Assembly (NCBI GenBank): GCA_021802945.1
Contig: JAJZRE010000001.1
Span: forward strand, 1-64,000
DNA: 64,000 nucleotides
Reading direction: 5' to 3'
From: Pseudomonadota bacterium
GTDB taxonomy: Bacteria; Pseudomonadota; Gammaproteobacteria; Burkholderiales; Thiobacillaceae
The position numbers were made by a program, and so were the translations under genes. Shown here piece by piece: positions 35,538 to 44,898 of this stretch. Numbering within the stretch: position 1 is the stretch's first letter; each line of letters starts with the position of its first letter. The notes beneath the pieces are model-generated. The model had not been told where the DNA came from and did no database searches. It worked only from the letters and a program-made list of their open reading frames with translations.

Positions 35538-36622
35538 TGTGGGTCAAACCTCCGCATGGCAAGGCCGCAAGCGACGAATAGGGAAGGCGCGTCGACGGTC
35601 AGTGCCTGGGGCCGGATTTTGGGGCCGACTGCCATGTTGGCAAACGGATTGACGACCATCGTCGGCGTGCCGGTGCGCTGGGCGACGACCTCATCGATAC
35701 CGGGGATCATGGCCCCGCCGCCAGCCAGCAGGATCTGGTCGACCTTGCGGTACTGGGTGGAGGTGGTGAACAACTGCAGGGCGCGGCCGATTTCCATCGC
35801 CAGCGTTTCGCTGTAGGGCTGCAGCACTTCCATGTCATAACTCTCGGGCAACGTACCCTTGCGCTTGGCGTTTTCGGCCTCTTCGCTGGTCATCCCGTAG
35901 CGGCGCGAGATTTCGTTGTTGAGCTGGTTGCCGCCGAAACCGTGTTCGCGCAGGTAGACCGACTCGTTGTCGTTGAGGATGTTGATGTGCATGTTCTGCG
36001 CACCCACGTCGATGATCGCCACGGTCTGGCCGGCGCCGCTGTTCGGCAGCAGATGGGCGATCTGCTCGTAGGCGGTTTGCGTGGCATAGGATTCGACGTC
36101 CATGATCAGCGCCTTGAGGCCGGCCGCCTCGACGGCCGCCACCCTGTCCTCGACCTTCTCCTTGCGCGCGGCGGCAAGCAGGATCTGCACGTCGTCGGGG
36201 TTGCCAGGCGAGGGCCCGAGCGCCTGAAAGTCCAGATTCACTTCATCGAGCGAGAAAGGGATGACCTGATTCGCCTCGGCCTCCACCTGATTTTCCAGGT
36301 CGATGCCCTTGAGGCTGGCGGGTGCGAGGATCTTTTTGGTGATGACGGCCGACGACGGCAACGCCAGGGCAACGTTCTTGATCCGCGTCCCCAGATTCTT
36401 CCAGGCGGTGCGCAAGGCATCCGCCACCTGATCGAGGTTGGCGATATTGCCGTCCGTCACGGCATCCTTGGGCAGGGGCTCGATGACATAGCGCTCCACT
36501 CGCAGCATGCCTTTCCCGGCATCGGACAACTCCACCAGCTTGACCGCGGTCGTGCTGATGTCGAGTCCCAGGATGGGCAGACTCTTGGCGGACAGCCAGT
36601 CCAGATTGATAGTCAGGTGCAA
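35534..36622 (-). CDS. pilM: Type IV pilus assembly protein PilM (actin-like ATPase)
   Basis: Cytoplasmic FtsA/actin-fold protein that binds the N-terminus of PilN. The 362-residue product contains the phosphate loops ILGLDISTTAVKLVEL and VAIIDVGAQNMHINIL and the adenosine loop ILLAGGGAMIPGIDE. The start is TTG with AAGGAAA eight bases upstream; the first ATG is far inside the fold. First gene of pilMNOPQ, transcribed divergently from ponA. Confidence 0.94.
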   Translation of the reverse strand: MHLTINLDWLSAKSLPILGLDISTTAVKLVELSDAGKGMLRVERYVIEPLPKDAVTDGNIANLDQVADALRTAWKNLGTRIKNVALALPSSAVITKKILAPASLKGIDLENQVEAEANQVIPFSLDEVNLDFQALGPSPGNPDDVQILLAAARKEKVEDRVAAVEAAGLKALIMDVESYATQTAYEQIAHLLPNSGAGQTVAIIDVGAQNMHINILNDNESVYLREHGFGGNQLNNEISRRYGMTSEEAENAKRKGTLPESYDMEVLQPYSETLAMEIGRALQLFTTSTQYRKVDQILLAGGGAMIPGIDEVVAQRTGTPTMVVNPFANMAVGPKIRPQALTVDAPSLFVACGLAMRRFDPQ

Positions 36623-36983
36623 GAGTTTTCCTTTACACTTCTGTGTGTTGGAGCTTTTTCTTATTGTTTTTTTTAGATGCTAGCAACAACACACGGTTTT
36701 TAACAGTTTTTTTCTTGCGACAGCCTTGAAGTTGAACACCTGTGTCCAATTTCCAACACCACTAACGCCTATAATCGTCGGAAACTTTAGGCACCCCATC
36801 CCACATTTGGCCGATACCGCCCGGGAACGTGACAGCCAAGTACACTGCGCGAAAGCGCGGCGAGCACATGCGTCCAAGGGACAGCGCGGTTTCGAGACGG
36901 CCCGCTGACCTGGTCCCGTGTGGCGGGAAGGGCGTTTGATGTGGATGTTGCGGACTCACGACGTCTTCGATATAAGGAACCGG
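36623..36983. other. Divergent intergenic region between pilM and ponA
   Basis: No gene seen; short open frames here lack ribosome-binding sites. A T/A-rich stretch (36655-36720) lies near pilM and probably holds its promoter, but no convincing -35/-10 pair stands out. For ponA a perfect -10 hexamer TATAAT occurs at 36770-36775 with a poor -35, which would give a leader of about 200 nt. Confidence 0.45.
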
Positions 36984-39356
36984 ATGTTTTCAAAATGGTG
37001 GCATTACGCACTGGCCTTGATTGTCAGCCTCGGCGTCGTCGGCACGGCGCTGGCCGGATTGGCGGCGGCATTGATCTACCCGAATCTGCCGCCGATCGAG
37101 GCGCTGACAAACTACAAGCCCAAGCTGCCGTTGCGGGTATACACCGCTGACGGCGCCCTGATCGGCGAATTCGGGGAGGAACGCCGTGCCTTCATCCCGA
37201 TCGAAAAAGTCCCGCTCTACATGAAACAGGCGATCATCGCCGCCGAGGACGAGCGCTTCTACGAGCATGGCGGGGTGGACACGCTGGGCGTGCTGCGCGC
37301 CGCGGTTGCGAACCTCGTATCCGGCGGCGCCAAGGAAGGCGCCTCGACCATCACCATGCAGGTGGCACGCAATTTCTTTCTGTCGAACGAGAAGACGCTG
37401 ACCCGCAAGCTGTCCGAAGCCATGCTCGCGATCAAGATCGAGCACAGCCTGTCGAAAGACAAGATTCTCGAGCTGTATCTCAACCAGATCTATCTCGGGC
37501 AGCGTGCCTACGGCTTCGAGGCCGCCGCGCGCACCTACTTCGGCAAGCCGATGCGCGAATTGTCGCTGGCCGAATTCGCGATGCTGGCCGGCTTGCCGAA
37601 GGCGCCGTCGCGCTATAACCCGGTGGCCAACTTTCCGCGCGCCAAGGCGCGCCAGGAATACGTCCTGGGCCGGATGCGCGCGCTCAAATTCATCGACCAG
37701 GCAGCCTGGCAGGCGGCCGTCAAACAGAAACTGGTGATTCGCCAGGCGCGGCAGCAGACCGATGTTTCGGCCGACTATGCGGCCGAAATGGTGCGCCAGG
37801 CCCTGTTCGAGAAATACGGCGAATCCATCTACAGCTCGGGCTACAAGGCCGTCACCACGCTGCGCCGCGCCCAGCAGGCCGCCGCCGACCGCGCGGTATG
37901 GCAGGGCATCGCCGACTACGACCAGCGCCACGGCTATCGCGGACCGGAAAAGGAGATCAAGCTACCGGCCGACAAGGCGCAACGCGAAGAGGCTATCGAC
38001 AGCGCACTGGAGGACCTCGCCCCGGTCAGCGACATGCTGCCCGCCGTGGTCGTCAGCGCCAGCCCCAGGCTGATCCGTGCCCAGCTGGATGACGGCACGG
38101 TGGTCGACATTTCGGGCGCCTCGCTCAAATGGGTGGCCAACTGGGCCGCCGGAAAGAAAGGCCGGAACCTGGCTCCCGGTGCGGTGGTTCGCGTGCAGGC
38201 GACAGGCAAACCGCAGCAATGGCGACTGGCGCAGCTTCCCGAGGTTGAAGCCGCGCTGGTTGCCCTCAACCCCAATGACGGGGCCATCACCGCACTGGTC
38301 GGCGGGTTCGACTTCAACCGCAACAAATTCAACCGCGTGACGCAGGCCTGGCGGCAGCCGGGATCGAGCTTCAAGCCATTCATCTACTCCGCCGCGCTGG
38401 AAAAAGGCTATACGCCGGCCACCATGATCGACAACATGCCGCTGACCCTGAGCGCCGAGGAGGCCGGCGGCACCGCCTGGGAACCCCAGAACTACGATGG
38501 CGACACCAGCGGCCCGGTGCGCATGCGTACCGCGCTGACCAAATCGCTCAACCTGGTGTCGGTGCGCATCCTGCAGGGGATCGGCCCGGGCTACGCCCGT
38601 GACTATATCCGCCGGTTCGGGTTCGACCCGGCCCGTCATCCGCCCTATCTCACCATGGCACTGGGCGCAGGCAGCGTCACCCCGCTCCAGCTGGCCGCGG
38701 CCTACGGCGTCTTCGCCAACGGCGGCTTCAGCGTCAAGCCCTATCTGATCGACAAGGTCTACGACAAGGATGGCCGGCTGCTGATGGAGGCCAAGCCGCA
38801 GATAGCCGGGGCAAGCGCTCCGCGCGTGATCGATCCGCGCAACGCCTGGCTGATGACGAGCATGATGCAGGACGTGGTGCGCTACGGGACCGGCGCGCGC
38901 GCCGCCCAGCTCGGACGCAGCGACATCGCCGGCAAGACCGGCACGACCAACGACGCACGCGACACCTGGTTCGCCGGCTATACGCCCGACCTGGTGGCCA
39001 TCGCCTGGATGGGATACGACCAGCCGCGCTCGCTCGGCCGGCGCGAAACCGGCGCGCAATCCGCCCTGCCGATCTGGATGGGTTTCATGGGCACGGCGCT
39101 GAAAGGCGTACCGCAAAAGGACTGGACCATGCCCGGCGGCATCATCAGCGTGAAAATCAACCCGGATACCGGCGCCCGGCTGCCGGATTCAGCGATAGGC
39201 GAATTTCTCGGAAATATTCTGGGCACCGATTCAAGCGGCATGGTTGAGCACTTCTACCAGGAATTCCCGCCCCCCGACGCGCCGTCCCCGGGATGGGATA
39301 CAGGTACCGATACGCCCGCAGACCCCGCGACCGCCCTGCCCGGAACGCCACAGTGA
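36984..39356 (+). CDS. ponA: Penicillin-binding protein 1A (bifunctional transglycosylase/transpeptidase)
   Basis: Peptidoglycan synthase anchored by one N-terminal helix (YALALIVSLGVVGTALAGLAAALIY). The GT51 domain shows EDERFYEHGG, GASTITMQVARNFFL and KILELYLNQIYLGQRAYG. An OB-like insert follows, then the transpeptidase domain with SxxK at Ser461-Lys464 (GSSFKPFIYSAAL), SLN in TKSLNLVSVRIL and KTGT in AGKTGTTNDARDTWFAGY. The ATG at 36984 is preferred over upstream in-frame starts because AAGGAA lies just before it and the cytoplasmic tail is then of normal length (790 residues). Position next to pilM is conserved in many proteobacteria. Confidence 0.95.
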   Translation: MFSKWWHYALALIVSLGVVGTALAGLAAALIYPNLPPIEALTNYKPKLPLRVYTADGALIGEFGEERRAFIPIEKVPLYMKQAIIAAEDERFYEHGGVDTLGVLRAAVANLVSGGAKEGASTITMQVARNFFLSNEKTLTRKLSEAMLAIKIEHSLSKDKILELYLNQIYLGQRAYGFEAAARTYFGKPMRELSLAEFAMLAGLPKAPSRYNPVANFPRAKARQEYVLGRMRALKFIDQAAWQAAVKQKLVIRQARQQTDVSADYAAEMVRQALFEKYGESIYSSGYKAVTTLRRAQQAAADRAVWQGIADYDQRHGYRGPEKEIKLPADKAQREEAIDSALEDLAPVSDMLPAVVVSASPRLIRAQLDDGTVVDISGASLKWVANWAAGKKGRNLAPGAVVRVQATGKPQQWRLAQLPEVEAALVALNPNDGAITALVGGFDFNRNKFNRVTQAWRQPGSSFKPFIYSAALEKGYTPATMIDNMPLTLSAEEAGGTAWEPQNYDGDTSGPVRMRTALTKSLNLVSVRILQGIGPGYARDYIRRFGFDPARHPPYLTMALGAGSVTPLQLAAAYGVFANGGFSVKPYLIDKVYDKDGRLLMEAKPQIAGASAPRVIDPRNAWLMTSMMQDVVRYGTGARAAQLGRSDIAGKTGTTNDARDTWFAGYTPDLVAIAWMGYDQPRSLGRRETGAQSALPIWMGFMGTALKGVPQKDWTMPGGIISVKINPDTGARLPDSAIGEFLGNILGTDSSGMVEHFYQEFPPPDAPSPGWDTGTDTPADPATALPGTPQ

Positions 39357-39928
39357 AACACCAGGACATGCGTCGTCGAATCGCCCATGCCGCGGCGCGC
39401 ATGCTGGCCGAGGATGGCAGCCTCGATTACGGCAGCGCCAAGCGCAAGGCGGCACGCCAGCTCGGCGCCCCCGACAGCGGCAACCTGCCGGACAACCAGC
39501 AGGTCGAGGACGCGCTGCGCAGCTACCAGGCGATCTACCAGACCGACGAGACACGGGCGCATCTGGCGCTGCTGCGGCACACGGCCATCGAATACATGGA
39601 GCAGCTTGCGGAGTTCGACCCGCACCTGACCGGCTCCGTGCTCAACGGTACGGCCGGGCCGCATGCCGACATCAATCTGCAACTCTTTACCGACCACCAG
39701 AAGGATGTCGAATTTCTGCTGATGCGCCTGCCTTCGGCCTACCAGGCCGGCGAGCATCGGGCTTCGGATGCCGCGGGGCGGATCTATCCCCGCTTCATGA
39801 TCGACGACCCGCGCGCACGGGTCGACCTGGTCGTGTATCCCGCGTCCGAATTGCGCAACATGAAGCGCCTCCAGGCCGATGGCAGCCCGCGGCGGCTGCG
39901 CCTGCCCCAGGTCAGGACCCTCATTTGA
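39353..39928 (+). CDS. Nucleotidyltransferase-like protein coupled to ponA
   Basis: A 191-residue protein whose GTG start overlaps the ponA stop (GTGA). The N-terminal 60 residues are helical and basic (RRRIAHAAARMLAEDGSLDYGSAKRKAARQLG). The middle resembles the active site of DNA-polymerase-beta-type nucleotidyltransferases: GSVLNGTAGPHADINLQLF, with the usual GSxxxG and D-x-D but Asn in place of the second Asp, and a third acidic site at ARVDLVVYP. Activity is therefore uncertain. I do not know a characterised homologue. It ends shortly before the sigma-54 site of the eps-prs operon. Confidence 0.75.
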   Translation: MKHQDMRRRIAHAAARMLAEDGSLDYGSAKRKAARQLGAPDSGNLPDNQQVEDALRSYQAIYQTDETRAHLALLRHTAIEYMEQLAEFDPHLTGSVLNGTAGPHADINLQLFTDHQKDVEFLLMRLPSAYQAGEHRASDAAGRIYPRFMIDDPRARVDLVVYPASELRNMKRLQADGSPRRLRLPQVRTLI

Positions 39929-39954
39929 GCATTTCATTTCCGTTGCTGCCCGCT

Positions 39955-39971
39955 CTGGCATGGAAGATGCT
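39955..39971 (+). promoter_or_regulatory. Predicted sigma-54 promoter of the epsB-prsKRT operon
   Basis: CTGGCATGGAAGATGCT: GG at 39957-39958, ten bases, GC at 39969-39970. It differs from TGGCAC/TTGCT by one base in each half. Transcription would start near 39982, 26 bp before the GTG of epsB. Confidence 0.7.
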
Positions 39972-40007
39972 GACCACACACTCCATGGTTCCCATGAGTG
40001 AACGGCC

Positions 40008-41402
40008 GTGATTCGATTTTTTCGGCACTACGTGCCGCTGAATTTTTTGCTGCTGGTATTGATCGAGATGCTGATCCTCGGCGGCTCGATCTTTGCCGGC
40101 GTCGGCGCGCGTTTCCTCGACAGCAGCATCATTCCGGCCGAATTTGGCCCCCTGCTGCCCAAGGCCCTGACCTTCGCCATCGTCATGCTGGGGCTGATGA
40201 CCGCAAGCGGCCTGTATGACCTCGAATGGCAGGGAGGGGTCCGCGCCCTGCTCCAGCGGCTGGGCCTGAGTTTCGGCCTGGGGCTGGTGACAATGAGCCT
40301 GCTGTTTTATTTGTTTCCCGCCTTGCTGGTTGGGCGGGGTGCCTTCCTGCTTTCGTTCGGCCTGGCACTGCTGGGCATTCTGCTCAGCCGCGTCCTGTTC
40401 ATCCGCTGGGCACGCGCAGGGGCGCTCAAAACCCGCGCCCTGGTGATCGGCACCGGCAGCCGCGCCGCGCATATCGAAGCCATGCTGGAGAAGCGCTCCC
40501 GCGCCAGCAATGTCCAGGTCATCGGATACCTGCCGATGGGCGGCAGTCATCATTTCATCGACCATGCCCGTATTCTCGACACCGAGGAACCGCTGCCCGA
40601 ACTGGCGCGTCGCCTGCAAATCAGTGAAATCATTCTGGCCGTGCGCGACCGCCGCGGCGGCGGCCTGCCGGTGCAGGATCTGCTCAAGTGCAAGCTGTAC
40701 GGCATTCGCATCCTGGAACTGTCCAGCTTCTTCGAGCGCGAAAACGGCCATCTGCAGCTCGACTCGATGAACGCCAGCTGGATGATCCTGTCCGAGGGCT
40801 TTCACCAGGGCATGCTGCGCGACACCGCGAAACGCCTGTTCGACCTGCTGGTGAGCTCCGCGATGCTGGTTGTCTGCCTGCCGGTCATGGCACTTGCCGC
40901 CCTGCTGATAAAACTGGAAAGTCCCGGCCCCGTGCTCTACCGCCAGGAACGCGTCGGCCAGGGCGGCCGCAATTTCACCATCCTCAAGTTCCGCAGCATG
41001 TGCGTCGACGCCGAAAAGGACGGCAAGCCACGCTGGGCCGTGCAAAACGACAGCCGCGTGACGCTCACCGGGCGCTTCATCCGGCGCACCCGCATCGACG
41101 AACTGCCGCAGATCTTCAATGTGTTCTTCGGCGACATGAGCTTTGTCGGCCCGCGCCCCGAACGCCCCTATTTCGTGCAGGACCTGACCCAGAAAATCCC
41201 CTATTACGGCGTGCGCCACACCGTCAAGCCCGGCATCACCGGCTGGGCGCAGGTGCGCTACCCTTATGGCGCGAGCGACGAGGACGCCATGCACAAGCTG
41301 CAATACGATCTGTACTACGTCAAGAACCACAGCCTGTTTCTCGATCTGATGATCCTGTTCCAGACCGCACAAGTCGTGCTGTGGGGAAAGGGCGTGCGCT
41401 GA
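40008..41402 (+). CDS. EpsB-like exopolysaccharide sugar transferase (PEP-CTERM-linked type)
   Basis: A 464-residue polyprenyl-phosphate sugar-1-phosphate transferase that starts a polysaccharide repeat unit on its lipid carrier. It has four or five N-terminal helices, a Rossmann-like CoA_binding_3 domain (ALVIGTGSRAAHIEAML), another helix near residue 285 (LLVSSAMLVVCLPVMALAALLI) and the catalytic domain (LYRQERVGQGGRNFTILKFRSM, RIDELPQIFNVFFGDMSFVGPRPERP, KPGITGWAQV). This kind of transferase is the one commonly placed next to prsK and prsR in exosortase/PEP-CTERM bacteria. The GTG start has only a weak ribosome-binding site. Confidence 0.9.
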   Translation: MIRFFRHYVPLNFLLLVLIEMLILGGSIFAGVGARFLDSSIIPAEFGPLLPKALTFAIVMLGLMTASGLYDLEWQGGVRALLQRLGLSFGLGLVTMSLLFYLFPALLVGRGAFLLSFGLALLGILLSRVLFIRWARAGALKTRALVIGTGSRAAHIEAMLEKRSRASNVQVIGYLPMGGSHHFIDHARILDTEEPLPELARRLQISEIILAVRDRRGGGLPVQDLLKCKLYGIRILELSSFFERENGHLQLDSMNASWMILSEGFHQGMLRDTAKRLFDLLVSSAMLVVCLPVMALAALLIKLESPGPVLYRQERVGQGGRNFTILKFRSMCVDAEKDGKPRWAVQNDSRVTLTGRFIRRTRIDELPQIFNVFFGDMSFVGPRPERPYFVQDLTQKIPYYGVRHTVKPGITGWAQVRYPYGASDEDAMHKLQYDLYYVKNHSLFLDLMILFQTAQVVLWGKGVR

Positions 41403-41427
41403 CCGCGTACGCGCCCTGCAGCCGACC

Positions 41428-43508
41428 ATGCCCGACACCCTGCTCCTCCTGGCCGCCGTCGGTTATGGACTGACGGCCCTCGCCTACCTCGGCCTGTCCG
41501 GCCTGATCGTCGCCAGCTGGCGACGGCGGCCGCAGGGCCGCCTGCTGGTGCTGGCCACCGGCCTCACCGCCGTCTGGGGCGGGGGCTCGGTGCTCGCCGC
41601 CTGGGGATGGCTGCCGCCCCGTCTGGAACTGGCAGCCGAGATTGCACGCAACGGAGCGTGGCTGGCGCTTCTGCTCTACATCCTGCATCTGCGTCTGCCG
41701 GCCGGCGCCGTCCTGCCGGCTCCGCTGCGCTTCATTCGACTTCTGAGCGGCCTGCTCGTCGGCGGCCTTCTGCTTTCCAGCTTCTACCCCTTCATCGCCC
41801 CGAACCAGCCCGTGCTGGCCCGGTGGGCGGGCAATCTGGGCCTGGTGCTGCTGACCGTCATGGGCCTGGTGCTCACCGAGCAGGTGTACCGCAGCACCCG
41901 CCCCGAAGATCGCTGGGCGATCAAATTCCTTTGTCTGGGGCTGGGCGGCCTTTACGCCTACGATTTCTATCTCTACGCCAATGCCGCGCTGTTCAACGTG
42001 ATGGATGCCCAGGTGTGGGCCGCACGCGGCTACGTGGCGGCCCTGGTGACGCCGCTGATCGCCGTTTCCGCGGCCCGCAATCCGGAATGGGCCGCGCCGG
42101 TCGGGCTGTCTCGCAGCATGGCTTTCCACACCGCCAGCCTGCTGGGTGCGGGCATCTATTTGTTGCTGATGGCAGGCGCGGGCTACTACCTGCGCCTGTT
42201 CGGCGGCGAATGGGGCGACGTGGTGCAAACCGTATTCATCTTCGCCGCCGCCATGCTGCTGGTGCTGCTGATGTTTTCCGGCACCCTGCGCGCCCGGCTG
42301 CGCGTATTCCTGTCCAAGCATTTTTTCAGCTACCGCTACGATTACCGCGAGGAGTGGCTCAACTTCACCCGCACGCTCACCGAGGGGCAGTCCGGCGAGC
42401 AGTTGTGCGAGCGCGCGGTCGAGGCGCTGGCCCGGCTGCTCGAAAGCCCCGGCGGCGCCCTGTGGATGCGCGAGGGCAACGCCGGCTACCAGCGTGCCAG
42501 CCACTGGAACTGGGCCGACCTCGACGGCACCGAACCGGCTGACTCTGCCTTCATCCAGTGGCTCGCCAGCAAGCAATGGGTGGTCGATCTGGACGAAATG
42601 AAAACCCGCGGCGACCTCTATGGCGACCTGGATACCCCCACCTGGCTTCAGAATGCCGACGACGCCTGGCTGGTGGTGCCGCTGATGCTGCACGACGAGC
42701 TGCTCGGCTTCGTGGTGCTGAAGCACTCGCTCGGCAATGTCACCTTCAACTGGGAAGTCAGCGACCTGCTCAAGGTGGCGGCGCGGCAGGCGGCGGCGCA
42801 TCTGGCGCAGATGCGCGCCTCCAACCAGCTCATCGTGGCGCGCCAGTTCGAGTCGTTCAACCGCACCACCACCTTCGTCATCCACGACCTGAAAAACCTC
42901 GTCGCCCAGTTGTCCCTGCTGCTGGCCAATGCCGAAAAGCACAAGCACAACCCCGAGTTCCAGGCCGACATGCTGGACACGGTGGAAAGCGCCGTCACCC
43001 GCATGAACAAGGTGCTGGCGCAACTGCGCCGCGGCAGCGATGCGGCGCAGGCGCAGTCGGTGTCGCTGGCCGACATCCTGACCGACGCCGTTGCCAGCAA
43101 GCACGCATTCAAGCTGCGTCCCGCACTGGAACTGCCGCCTGCGGATCTGCGCGTGCGCGCCGAGCGCGAGCGTCTCACCCGCGCCATCGGCCATCTGCTG
43201 CAGAACGCGCTGGAGGCCACACCGCCGACCGGCCAGGTCACCCTGCGCGCGTTCGGGGAAGCCGGCCAGGCGATCATCGAAATCAGCGACACCGGGATCG
43301 GCATGGATGACGAATTCATCCGCACCCGGCTGTTTCAGCCGTTCGATTCGACCAAGGGCGCGGGCATGGGCATCGGCGCCTATGAGTGCCGCGAAACCCT
43401 GCACGCCCTCGGTGGCACAATCGAGGTGGACAGCACGCCGGGAAGCGGCACCCGCTTCCGCCTCGGGCTGCCGCTGGACAATAATGCCTATGCCGGAGGG
43501 GACGCTGC

Positions 43509-43512
<4 letters not shown>
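41428..43512 (+). CDS. prsK: PEP-CTERM system histidine kinase PrsK
   Basis: A 694-residue sensor kinase. The first 300 residues contain about eight membrane helices; a GAF domain follows (residues 305-460, LCERAVEALARLLESPGGALWMR), then an atypical phospho-acceptor box with His486 in FVIHDLKNLVAQLSLLLAN and a HATPase domain (LLQNALEATPPTG, DTGIGMDDEFI, GAGMGIGAYECRETL). This layout is that of PrsK, the kinase paired with PrsR in exosortase-containing bacteria. The signal sensed is unknown; the multi-helix membrane part suggests a membrane or envelope cue. The stop overlaps prsR by four bases. Confidence 0.94.
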
Positions 43513-44861
<1,349 letters not shown>

Positions 44862-44898
44862 CCACAACAACAAACCGATTCACAGGAATGGAGCACAG

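Noticed and set aside
41320-43404. Open frame of 694 codons on the minus strand opposite prsK
   Set aside because: Antisense shadow; prsK has all kinase motifs and operon overlaps.
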